64,000 nucleotides of DNA from Homoserinibacter sp. YIM 151385 (GTDB taxonomy: Bacteria > Actinomycetota > Actinomycetes > Actinomycetales > Microbacteriaceae): the NCBI RefSeq assembly GCF_027912415.1, contig NZ_CP115175.1, positions 2,480,001 to 2,544,000 on the forward strand, in the 5' to 3' direction. Below, one piece after another: positions 1 through 14,299 of the stretch (positions are counted from its first letter, which is position 1; each line of letters starts with the position of its first letter). The notes beneath the pieces are model-generated. The model was not told where the DNA came from, did not search any database, and worked only from the letters and a program-made list of their open reading frames with translations. Made by a program: the position numbers and the translations under genes.

Positions 1-122
1 TCCGTGCCGTCGTGCGCCTCATGCCGTCATTCTCGCCGACGATCCCGCGCTCCGGCCGGGAGCCGCGTCCGCGCCGCATCCCGGGACCCGGTCCTCGCGT
101 GGCCCGCGCGCGCCACGCCGCG

Positions 123-181
123 GTGAGGGGTCCCATATGACGGATTCCGCGGGGCTGGAGTGGTCATCTGGGACCCCTCAC
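123..181. repeat. 19-bp near-perfect inverted repeat
   Basis: The arms are 123-141 and 163-181, starting GTGAGGGGTCCCA, with one mismatch and a 21-nt spacer. It lies 26 nt beyond the stop codon of the minus-strand SpeE-like gene. It could be that gene's terminator, because a GC-rich stem without a T tract is normal in high-GC actinobacteria. It could also be the fused ends of a lost mobile element. No gene is recognisable between position 1 and the repeat. Confidence 0.6.
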
Positions 182-207
182 GGAGCGGACGACCGCGGCC
201 CGCGCGC

Positions 208-1086
208 TCAGCCGCCCGAGCCGGGGCGGGTCTGGAAGATGCTCCGCGCGGGCGGCGGCGAGGGGATCGCGGTCTGGTCGGTCGCGATCGGCGCGCCCGC
301 GATCCAGTCCTCGAGCTCGCGGCCGTGCACGACCTTCGCGGGGTGCGGTCCGCCCGCGAGCAGGCGCGGCATCCACTCGAGCGGGAGCTCGCCGCGGGAG
401 GCGGCGAAGACGACGTTGCCGAAGCGCCGCCCCTTGAGCAGCTGGGTGTCGGCGAGCGCCGCGACGTCGCGCAGCACGTGCCCGATCGTGGCCGCCTGGC
501 CGCGCGCGAAGCGGAGTCCGGTGCCGTCGGCGATGTTGACGAGCAGGATGCCGGCCGGCGAGAGCCAGTCGGCGCACTCCGCGTAGAACTCGGCGCTCGT
601 GACGTGGGCGGGGATGGTGTCGCCCCCGAAGACGTCGACGACGAGGACGTCGACCTGCCCCCGCATCCCCTCGGGCAGCTTCGCGAGGACCTCGCGCGCG
701 TCGCCGTAGCGGATGCGGATGGAGCCCGAGCGGGGGAGCGGGAGCGCGGTGCGCACGAGCTCGACGAGCGCGGGCTCGAGCTCGACGACCTGCTGGCGGG
801 AGCCGGGGCGCGTGGCCTCGATGTAGCGCGGGATGGTGAGGGCGCCGGCGCCGAGGTGGACGGCGGTGACGGGGCCCTCGGGGAGCTGGTCGATGACGTG
901 CCCCATGCGGCGGATGTACTCGAAGAAGAGGTGCGAGGGGTCGTCGAGGTCGACGTGCGACTGGGGCGTGCCGTCGACGACGAGCTCGTAGGCGCCGTCG
1001 CGGAAGCGGTCGGGGCGGATCTCGGCGAGGTACCCGCTCGAGAGGGTCGCCGTGGGGCGCGCCGCCTCGTCTCGCCGTCCGCTCAC
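208..1086 (-). CDS. SpeE-like class I SAM-fold protein (spermidine synthase family)
   Basis: A 292-residue cytosolic protein with the Rossmann core of the polyamine aminopropyltransferase/methyltransferase family. Glycine-rich HLGAGALTIPRY lies at residues 77-88, acidic loop VELEPALVEL at 101-110, GDARE at 128-132 and DVFGGDTIPAH at 151-161. True spermidine synthases have a different Asp-rich catalytic motif, so aminopropyl transfer to putrescine is not proven. Actinobacterial paralogues of this type are usually annotated only as fused spermidine synthase-like. The start is GTG at 1086; a TAGGGT hexamer 6 nt upstream and no Shine-Dalgarno sequence suggest a leaderless transcript. It is transcribed divergently from the glycoamylase-like gene. 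Confidence 0.8.
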   Translation of the reverse strand: MSGRRDEAARPTATLSSGYLAEIRPDRFRDGAYELVVDGTPQSHVDLDDPSHLFFEYIRRMGHVIDQLPEGPVTAVHLGAGALTIPRYIEATRPGSRQQVVELEPALVELVRTALPLPRSGSIRIRYGDAREVLAKLPEGMRGQVDVLVVDVFGGDTIPAHVTSAEFYAECADWLSPAGILLVNIADGTGLRFARGQAATIGHVLRDVAALADTQLLKGRRFGNVVFAASRGELPLEWMPRLLAGGPHPAKVVHGRELEDWIAGAPIATDQTAIPSPPPARSIFQTRPGSGG

Positions 1087-1092
1087 GGCACC

Positions 1093-1098
1093 ACCCTA
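1093..1098 (-). promoter_or_regulatory. Putative -10 box of a leaderless promoter
   Basis: TAGGGT on the minus strand ends 6 nt before the GTG start of the SpeE-like gene. This is the usual distance from a -10 hexamer to the transcription start, so the mRNA would begin at or near the start codon. No convincing -35 box is visible. Confidence 0.45.
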
Positions 1099-1192
1099 GT
1101 CAGCCCGCACCGACAGGTGACGCGCATCAAAACCTTGCATCCGATAGGGATTCGAGGTTCACTGGTGCCACGACGAACAAGGGAGTTCATCC

Positions 1193-2815
1193 ATGCACCG
1201 GCGCATCCCCCTCCTCCTCGGCGCGGCCGTCGCGAGCCTCGCGCTCGCCGTCCCGCCCGCCGCCGCGAGCGCGGCCACGGCATCCCCCGCGTCCCAGGCC
1301 GGCGGCGACCACGACCGCGGCCGCGGCGGCGATCGCGGCCACGACCCCGGCACGGGCAGGGCCGACACCCGCGACCTGACGCGCTGGGCCGCCGACACCT
1401 GGGCCTCGCTCGACGCCATGACCGATCCCCGCACCGGGCTCGCGGCCGACCACATCGACGCCGGGCTCGAGACCCCGAGCGAGTACACGAGCCCGACGAA
1501 CATCGGCGGCTACCTCTGGTCGACCGTCGCCGCGCGCGACGCCGGCATCATCTCGACGCGGGAGGCGCGCGAGCGCATGCGTGCGACCCTCGACTCCCTC
1601 GAGGTCATGGAGCGCCACGAGCCGAGTGGGCAGTTCTACAACTGGTATTCGCCGACGACGCGCGAGAAGCTCACCGAGTGGCCGGGATCGGGCGACCCGC
1701 TGCATCCCTTCCTCTCGACCGTCGACAACGGCTGGCTCGCGGCATCCCTCCGCATCGTCGCCGCCGCCGACCGGAAGCTCGAGCGCCAGGCGACCGGGCT
1801 CTACCGCTCGATGGACTTCTCCTGGTTCCACGACCTCGAGGGCCGGGAGGGCAAGAACCTCAACCGCGGCGGCTTCTGGGTCGAGCAGCCCGGCGAGACC
1901 TGCGCCGAGCCCGGCAACTACGGCGACGACGGGCCGGACGTCTACTACACCTGCCACTGGTACGACACGACCGTGAGCGAGGCGCGCATCGCGACCTACA
2001 TCGGCATCGCGAACGGCCAGATCCCCGCCTCGGCGTACTACACGACGTACCGCACCATGCCCGATCAGGGCTGCGACTTCGGGTGGCAGGAGCAGAAGCC
2101 CGAGGGCGAGACCCGCACCTACCGGACCGGCCGCGGGGAGACTGTGGAGACCTACGAGGGCACCTACGCCTACGACGGCATGCGGCTCGTGCCCGCCTGG
2201 GGCGGCAGCATGTTCGAGGCGCTCATGCCCGACCTGCTCGTGCCCGAGGCCGACTGGGGGAAGCGCTCCTGGGCGGCGAACCACGAGGCCACCGTGCGGG
2301 CGCAGATCCACCACGGGCTCGACGAGGCCGGCTACGGCTACTGGGGCTTCTCGCCCTCCTCGAACCCGGAGGGCGGCTACCGCGAGTACGGCGTCGAGTC
2401 GATCGGCATCTCCTCCGACGGCTACGGCTCGGACGTCGAGAAGACGGATGTCGACCTCGGCTACGAGGGCTGCCGCGAGGCCGCGAACCCCGAGCCGGAC
2501 TTCGGCGACGGCGTCGTCACGCCGCACGCCGCCTTCCTCGCGCTGCCCTACGAGAAGCGCGCCGCGATCGACAACCTCCGGAGGATCGAGACGGAGCTCG
2601 GCGCCTACGGGAAGGGCGGGTTCCTGGATGCCGCGACGACCTCCTCGGGCCAGCTCGCCCAGGTGCACCTCTCGCTCGACCAGTCGATGATCATGGCGGC
2701 CATCTCGAACGAGCTCTCGCGCGACGCGCTCAAGGGCTACTTCGTCGACCGCGCCTTCGAGAGGACGGTGCGCCCGCTCGTCGCGCAGCAGCGCTTCGGC
2801 ACGCGGCTGCGCTAG
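1193..2815 (+). CDS. Secreted glycoamylase-family (PF10091-like) protein
   Basis: A 540-residue exported protein. Residues 1-27 form a signal peptide (MHRRIP, an Ala/Leu core, cleavage near ASAATA), followed by a His/Asp/Gly/Arg-rich linker to about residue 60. The rest resembles the putative glucoamylase domain PF10091, which has an (alpha/alpha)6 barrel and includes GH144 beta-1,2-glucanases. Matching blocks are STVDNGWLAASL, AWGGSMFEALMP, ANHEATV, YWGFSPSSNPEGGY, YGVESIGISSDGY and VVTPHAAFLAL. A role in degrading extracellular glucan is an inference from the family; the substrate cannot be read from the sequence. ATG follows AGGGAG by 7 nt. A GC-rich hairpin follows the stop, so the gene is probably monocistronic. 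Confidence 0.78.
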   Translation: MHRRIPLLLGAAVASLALAVPPAAASAATASPASQAGGDHDRGRGGDRGHDPGTGRADTRDLTRWAADTWASLDAMTDPRTGLAADHIDAGLETPSEYTSPTNIGGYLWSTVAARDAGIISTREARERMRATLDSLEVMERHEPSGQFYNWYSPTTREKLTEWPGSGDPLHPFLSTVDNGWLAASLRIVAAADRKLERQATGLYRSMDFSWFHDLEGREGKNLNRGGFWVEQPGETCAEPGNYGDDGPDVYYTCHWYDTTVSEARIATYIGIANGQIPASAYYTTYRTMPDQGCDFGWQEQKPEGETRTYRTGRGETVETYEGTYAYDGMRLVPAWGGSMFEALMPDLLVPEADWGKRSWAANHEATVRAQIHHGLDEAGYGYWGFSPSSNPEGGYREYGVESIGISSDGYGSDVEKTDVDLGYEGCREAANPEPDFGDGVVTPHAAFLALPYEKRAAIDNLRRIETELGAYGKGGFLDAATTSSGQLAQVHLSLDQSMIMAAISNELSRDALKGYFVDRAFERTVRPLVAQQRFGTRLR

Positions 2816-2841
2816 CGGAGGACCGGGGGGATCGGGGCTCG

Positions 2842-2872
2842 CTCGCCCGCCGCGCTCGGGGCGGCGGGCGAG
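2842..2872 (+). terminator. 12-bp GC hairpin after the glycoamylase-like gene
   Basis: Perfect arms 2842-2853 (CTCGCCCGCCGC) and 2861-2872 with a 7-nt loop, located 27 nt after the stop codon. It lacks a T tract, which is common for actinobacterial terminators. Confidence 0.6.
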
Positions 2873-2940
2873 GATGCGGCCGGGATCCGGCGGTGCCGCG
2901 CGGGTTATACGCCGAAGCCGGAGGCAAGTCAAGAAACGAC

Positions 2941-2970
2941 TGGACGCGGCGCGTCGATCGGGTCTATGCT
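2941..2970 (+). promoter_or_regulatory. Putative rpoB promoter
   Basis: TGGACG (2941-2946) and TATGCT (2965-2970) are separated by 18 nt, close to sigma-A type -35 and -10 boxes. Transcription would start near 2977 and give a leader of about 148 nt. Confidence 0.45.
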
Positions 2971-3124
2971 TGTCCCTTGCGCTCCCAGACAACCAAGCCC
3001 TCATATTGCGGTCGGCTGGTGCGCCCCGAGAATAGCGGCGGGGCGGCACGATCTTCCTGGCGAGTCCCTCTCTCACCCACCGACTGACAACTGAGGCCGA
3101 CGGGCCTCACGGAGGTTGTTTTCC

Positions 3125-6616
<3,492 letters not shown>

Positions 6617-6664
6617 CCCGCGGCCATCCACTGATTTCTCACGACGTAAACAGAAAGAAGACAA

Positions 6665-10546
<3,882 letters not shown>

Positions 10547-10561
10547 GTCCTGGCGCGACCG

Positions 10562-10591
10562 GAGGCCCCGCACCGTTCGGTGCGGGGCCTC
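10562..10591 (+). terminator. rpoBC terminator
   Basis: A perfect 12-bp stem, 10562-10573 (GAGGCCCCGCAC) with 10580-10591 and a 6-nt loop CGTTCG, 15 nt after the rpoC stop. The core is closely related to the hairpin at 11021-11050. It can serve both directions, since the next gene ends at 10617 on the minus strand. Confidence 0.85.
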
Positions 10592-10616
10592 TCGTGGTTC
10601 CGGCGGCGTGCCCGGA

Positions 10617-10835
10617 TCAGCGTGGCCGCCGCCGCTCGAGCAGCCCCCAGATCGCCAGCGTCGTGGCCACGGCGAGGTAGAGCAGACCCAGGAGCGGCAC
10701 GAGCCGGTCCTCGCTGCTCCGGACGAGACCCGACATCCAGGCCAGCCCGACGATCGCCAGGATCGCGGCAGCCGCGAGCTTCCCCCGCCCCGTCCGCCTG
10801 GGCTCCCGGTTCTCACCCTGGGGCGTTCGTCTCAC
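10617..10835 (-). CDS. Small two-helix membrane protein of unknown function
   Basis: A 72-residue protein. A basic N-terminus (MRRTPQGENREPRRTGRGK) is followed by two hydrophobic segments, about residues 20-38 and 46-64, and a basic C-terminus (LERRRPR). Both ends are therefore predicted to be cytoplasmic. The GTG start has a GAGGGGG ribosome-binding site about 5 nt upstream, which supports a real gene. No family was recognised. It converges on rpoC. Confidence 0.6.
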   Translation of the reverse strand: MRRTPQGENREPRRTGRGKLAAAAILAIVGLAWMSGLVRSSEDRLVPLLGLLYLAVATTLAIWGLLERRRPR

Positions 10836-11020
10836 GTGCTCCCCCTCGTCTCTCAGGCGATCGATGTGGCGATCGGCAGGGGACCTCCCTCGCCCAGAGC
10901 AGGATGACCGATATAGGTTGTCGAGGCAAGGAGATCATCTCGCCTGTGGAGGATTGCGCGGCGTGACCCGTGGATCGGGGTGGGGTCCGCCCCGACACCT
11001 CGCACGAGGCAGCCGCCGCG

Positions 11021-11050
11021 AGGGCCCCGCACCGCTCGTTGCGGGGCCCT
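11021..11050. repeat. GC hairpin related to the rpoBC terminator
   Basis: Arms 11021-11031 (AGGGCCCCGCA) and 11040-11050 pair perfectly around an 8-nt loop and extend to a flanking CGCG/CGCG with one bulge. The core GGCCCCGCACCG..GCGGGGCC is shared with the rpoBC terminator 430 nt upstream. No adjacent gene ends here, so its role is unclear. Confidence 0.6.
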
Positions 11051-11380
11051 TCGCGGTCTCGGCCCGACTCGCCGGTCGAGGAGCACGACGACCTCGTGTC
11101 GGAGAGCCGCGGCGGTCTGCACCGGGATCAGGCCGCGCGACCGGATTCTCCGACATCGCGACCGTGCACCGCCGGTCGGGGAGCGCCAGCTGCGCGAACG
11201 CGTCTCGAGATCCCGCGCAGCGCTGCCCGCGAGCGTCGTGCGGGACGCGTGCTCCTGCGTCGCGCGCTCCTCGACGAGCGGGGTGTATCGGAACTCGGAG
11301 ACTTGAGGCGATCTGCTCCCCGACGGCGCCGTTCGGCCGATTTCTCCGAGTCTGTGTACGCCGAGCGCTGCTCGATGCGC

Positions 11381-11428
11381 GTTTCTCCGCATCCGCACCG
11401 AGGATCTTCGGCGCGGACGCGGAGAAAC
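11381..11428. repeat. 48-nt palindromic element
   Basis: Arms 11381-11396 (GTTTCTCCGCATCCGC) and 11413-11428 pair with one mismatch. The 16-nt centre (ACCGAGGATCTTCGGC) is itself nearly self-complementary, so almost the whole element folds into one hairpin. It lies about 50 nt before the RDD-FHA gene. It could be a REP-like extragenic palindrome, and a partial direct copy of its left arm begins near 11341. Confidence 0.6.
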
Positions 11429-11479
11429 CCACATCGCGGGGCGGGGCTAGGCTGGCCGGGGCCGCAAGAGAGATGAGGG

Positions 11480-12757
11480 ATGCGCGTGACCGATCCGGGG
11501 GAGCCGCAGATCCAGGGTGCCGCGGCACCCGCACCCGACCACGGCGCGCTCGCCGCCGCGCTCGGCCTCGTGCCGGCGCCGCTCGGGCGCCGTGCGCTCG
11601 CGTTCGCGATCGAGGTCGCGATCGTCGCCGTGCTGCTCTCGATCGGCTGGATCGTCTACGCGGTCGTCATCGCACAGGGCACCGCGAACATCGCCTCCGG
11701 CGCGGTCGACCCGGGCGAGATCCCGAACATCGGCGTCGGCATCGCCGCGCTCGTGGTCACGAGCGTGCTCGCCCTCGTCTTCGCGCTCATGCAGCTGCTG
11801 CTGCACGGCATCAAGGGCGTGACCCTCGGCAAGTGGCTGCTCGGCATCCGCTCCGTCCGGCTCGAGACCCTCGGCCAGCCGGGCTTCGGGCCGGTGCTGC
11901 TGCGCGGGCTCGTGCTCTGGGCGGCCGGCGCGGTGCCCCTCGGGCAGGCGGTTCTGCTCGCCTCCGTCCTGTGGGACGGCTCGGGTCGCAACCGCAGCTG
12001 GCTCGATCGCATCGGCGGCATCTGGATGGTGGACGTCCGCCGCGGGCCCGACCCCTATGACGAGGATGCGATGCGGGTCGCCCACGCGGTCGTCGAGGCC
12101 CGCGCGGAGGTCGCGCCCCCGCCCCCGCCGGCGGCTCCCGCGCCGCCGCAGCTGTCGCCCGCCGACGATCCGGAGACGATCCTGATCGGGGAGGAGACGC
12201 TGCACCAGGCGCCGACGGCGCGCGTCGCCCCGGCACCCGGCGCGGTCGCGCCGGCACCCGCCGCGCCGGCCGCGCCCGCCGAGACCCCGTCGGCGGCCGA
12301 GCCGCGGCCTCCCGTCCCGGTCGCGGAGCCCGCGGCCCCGCCCGCCGCCGGCCCGCCGATCGCGCCGCCGCCGTGGGAGACCCAGGCTCCCGCCGCGCCG
12401 CCGCCGGCCGCGCCCGAGCCCGCGCCCACTCGCGGGACCCTCGTCGCCGACGACGGCGCCCGCATCCCCGTCGACCCGGTCGTCCTCGTGGGGCGGAACC
12501 CGGCGCTGCGCCCGGGCGAGCCGGTGGTCGCGGTGCACGCCCTCGAGGACCCCACCCTCTCGCTGTCGAAGTCGCACGCGCTCGTCGGCATCGACGCCGA
12601 GGGCCCGTGGATCGTGGATCGCGGCTCGAGCAACGGCACGAGCGTCGATGAGCCGGGCCGGCCGCGCACGCTCCTCACGCCCGAGCAGCGCACGAGGCTC
12701 GCCTGGGACCAGACGATCCGACTCGGCGACCGGCGCTTCACGATCGTCCGCGGCTGA
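11480..12757 (+). CDS. RDD membrane domain - FHA domain fusion protein
   Basis: A 425-residue protein. Residues about 30-185 form an RDD-type integral membrane domain with helices near 33-55, 75-105 and 130-160, and the conserved ITLGKWLLGIRSV-like stretch reads VTLGKWLLGIRSV. A Pro/Ala-rich linker spans about 210-315. Residues 318-425 form an FHA domain with GR (337), LSKSHA (about 361) and GSSNGT (about 383), the residues that bind phosphothreonine in this family. The architecture suggests a membrane-anchored reader of Ser/Thr kinase signalling, but no kinase lies in the window. ATG at 11480 is assumed; GTG at 11486 is also possible. The next gene starts 118 nt downstream. Confidence 0.85.
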   Translation: MRVTDPGEPQIQGAAAPAPDHGALAAALGLVPAPLGRRALAFAIEVAIVAVLLSIGWIVYAVVIAQGTANIASGAVDPGEIPNIGVGIAALVVTSVLALVFALMQLLLHGIKGVTLGKWLLGIRSVRLETLGQPGFGPVLLRGLVLWAAGAVPLGQAVLLASVLWDGSGRNRSWLDRIGGIWMVDVRRGPDPYDEDAMRVAHAVVEARAEVAPPPPPAAPAPPQLSPADDPETILIGEETLHQAPTARVAPAPGAVAPAPAAPAAPAETPSAAEPRPPVPVAEPAAPPAAGPPIAPPPWETQAPAAPPPAAPEPAPTRGTLVADDGARIPVDPVVLVGRNPALRPGEPVVAVHALEDPTLSLSKSHALVGIDAEGPWIVDRGSSNGTSVDEPGRPRTLLTPEQRTRLAWDQTIRLGDRRFTIVRG

Positions 12758-12875
12758 CCGGGACCGGCCGACCGGCGGCGGCGCCCCCGGCCGGCTGACC
12801 GCGCGCGGGCTGGGAGCGGCCTGCCCGCGGGTGCCCGCTCGATAGACTTGCGGCACCGTCCCGAAGGAGCGCGCG

Positions 12876-13742
12876 ATGTCCGATTCCCCCGCATCCCGAC
12901 CCGACTCCCCGGTCGAGCCGGAGCCGCTCGTCGAGCCCGAGGCGCCCGCGGCGCCCGCGGCGCCGGCCGCCGCACCCGCCGCCCAGGACGCGCCCGCCGA
13001 CGAGCTCGTCGCCGAGCGGCAGGCCCTCGAGGAGCGCGCCGCGTACGACGAGGAGTCCGACGGGATCGACGACCCGGCGCCCGCACCCGTCTCCGCGCTC
13101 GGCGGTCACGCCTCGACGGGCGCGACGGGCGTCGCGGGCGGCGGCTACGCCGAGCCGTACACGCCCGCGCCGCAGCCGCAGGTCGTCTACGTCGACGCCC
13201 CGCAGCCGCCCCGCCCTCGGAGCAATCGCCTCTTCGGCGTGCTCATGGCGATCGTCGGCACGGTGATCTTCGCGCTCGTCTACCTCGCGGTCGCGGCGAT
13301 CATCATCGGCGCCACCCCCGGCATCCCCACCATCGAGCGCTTCGTGCAGGAGGCCGTGTACTGGGTGCCGATCATGGTGTTCTCGATCGCCGCGATCCTG
13401 CTCGCGCTCCTCGTGAACCGCGCGAGGTGGTGGGTGCACGTGCTCGTGAGCCTCGTGCTCGCGCTGCTCGTCTACTTCATGACGATCGGGATCGGGCTCC
13501 TCATCGGCGGTGTCGTGTCGATGACCCCCGCCCAGGCGCAGACCGCCTTCCTCAGCTTCGCGCGCTATCCCTTCGTGATCGTCGCGGCGCTCGTCGCCCG
13601 CGAGGTCGCGATGTGGGTGGGGCTCGGCGTCGCCGCGCGCGGTCGGCGGGTCGTCGCCCGGAACGTCGAGGCGCGTGCCGCCTTCGACCGCGAGCAGGCG
13701 GAGCGCCGTGCCGAGCAGGAGCGCGCCTACGCGCGGGCCTGA
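12876..13742 (+). CDS. Membrane protein with an acidic, Pro/Ala-rich N-terminus
   Basis: A 288-residue protein of unknown function. Residues 1-110 are disordered, rich in Pro, Ala, Glu and Asp, and end in PQPPRPRSNR. Four transmembrane segments follow at about 118-142, 160-180, 188-215 and 228-250. The tail (RNVEARAAFDREQAERRAEQERAYARA) is a charged, probably helical cytoplasmic stretch. Start: ATG after GAAGGAGCG. TAGACT at 12843-12848 may be the promoter -10 box. The next gene overlaps its 3' end, suggesting coupled expression of two membrane proteins. Confidence 0.75.
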   Translation: MSDSPASRPDSPVEPEPLVEPEAPAAPAAPAAAPAAQDAPADELVAERQALEERAAYDEESDGIDDPAPAPVSALGGHASTGATGVAGGGYAEPYTPAPQPQVVYVDAPQPPRPRSNRLFGVLMAIVGTVIFALVYLAVAAIIIGATPGIPTIERFVQEAVYWVPIMVFSIAAILLALLVNRARWWVHVLVSLVLALLVYFMTIGIGLLIGGVVSMTPAQAQTAFLSFARYPFVIVAALVAREVAMWVGLGVAARGRRVVARNVEARAAFDREQAERRAEQERAYARA

Positions 13743-14157
13743 CCGCCGCACCGGGGATCCGGCGGCGCCCCGCCCCCGGCCCGCGTACCTCGTCGCCCTC
13801 TTCGTCGCGATCACCTGGGGGGCGGTCGCGTTCGCCGTCTCCGGCATCCTCGCGGTCGTCCTGGACCGGGACCCGGTCGAGGCGGAGGTGGCGCCCTTCA
13901 CGGGCCTCGTGTCCTTCGCGCTCGCGGGCGTCGTGGTGTGGCTCGCTGCGGCCCGTTCGGCGGTGAGCCGGACCCCGTGGATGCCGGCGCTCGCGGCGCT
14001 CGGCGGTGTCTACCTGGTGATGACGGGATTCGCGGCGCTGCTCGGGCTGCCCTCGCTCGTGGAGCAGGCGTCGAGCCCGTTCGTGCTGGCCGACGCGGTG
14101 CTCGCGGGCCTCGCCGCGGTGGGCGCCTGGGCCGGGATCCGGCGCTGGGCGAAGTGA
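13708..14157 (+). CDS. Four-helix membrane protein of unknown function
   Basis: About 149 residues with four hydrophobic segments (about 25-50, 60-80, 85-108 and 120-140 from the chosen start), for example AYLVALFVAITWGAVAF and LGGVYLVMTGFAALLG. The start is uncertain. GTG at 13708, preceded by GCGGAGCGCC, overlaps the previous gene by 35 nt; GTG at 13675 is also in frame but lies deeper in it. The arrangement is consistent with translational coupling. Similar small membrane proteins are common in Microbacteriaceae. No function can be assigned. Confidence 0.65.
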   Translation: MPSRSAPTRGPDRRTGDPAAPRPRPAYLVALFVAITWGAVAFAVSGILAVVLDRDPVEAEVAPFTGLVSFALAGVVVWLAAARSAVSRTPWMPALAALGGVYLVMTGFAALLGLPSLVEQASSPFVLADAVLAGLAAVGAWAGIRRWAK

Positions 14158-14192
14158 CGACGCTACCCCCGATCAGGGGAATGGTCGCGAAG

Positions 14193-14218
14193 GACACGCG
14201 CAAGTAGCGTTGCGTGTC
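14193..14218. other. Short hairpin upstream of the pilus locus
   Basis: Arms 14193-14199 (GACACGC) and 14212-14218 pair perfectly across a 12-nt loop in the 142-nt gap before pilB. It may be a terminator of the preceding gene or part of the pil control region. No clear promoter hexamers were found nearby. Confidence 0.3.
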
Positions 14219-14299
14219 GTAGGGGGGACCCGAACTCCTCCTACTGCACGCGACTGGGGGGTTGCGTGTGCGGAGCACGGTCATTCTGAGGGGGGTGAC

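Larger units (their letters stand above)
2816..3124 (+). other. Intergenic region: terminator plus rpoB leader
   Basis: This 309-nt stretch has no gene. It holds the hairpin terminator of the glycoamylase-like gene at 2842-2872, a putative rpoB promoter at 2941-2970 and an untranslated leader of about 150 nt. The leader ends in a GGAGG ribosome-binding site at 3111-3115. The word CTGACAACT near 3083 recurs upstream of tuf near 30417. rplJ-rplL is not next to rpoB on this side. Confidence 0.7.
10836..11479. other. Gene-free 644-nt region with palindromic repeats
   Basis: Open frames exist here on both strands, but their translations are low-complexity Arg/Pro/Ala strings without recognisable motifs, and none has a good ribosome-binding site. 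The region carries two strong hairpins, 11021-11050 and 11381-11428. It also holds degenerate copies of a TTCTCCGA-type word (near 11147 and 11341) and an inverted copy near 11099. A TAGGCT hexamer at 11448-11453 may be the -10 box for the RDD-FHA gene. It looks like repeat-rich non-coding or decayed DNA. Confidence 0.6.

Noticed and set aside
160-3087. A plus-strand open frame of about 975 codons across the SpeE-like and glycoamylase-like genes
   Set aside because: The translation is Arg-rich and featureless; both overlapped genes have family motifs.
3116-3124. TTG at 3116 as the rpoB start
   Set aside because: It directly abuts the GGAGG ribosome-binding site with zero spacing; TTG at 3125 has 9 nt spacing and gives the family-typical N-terminus.
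10853-11534. Several overlapping open frames upstream of the RDD-FHA gene
   Set aside because: No motif, no ribosome-binding site, and frames on both strands run through palindromic repeats.
14210-14299. A 30-codon upstream extension of pilB
   Set aside because: No ribosome-binding site; ATG at 14300 follows a G6 run and matches the PilB N-terminus.
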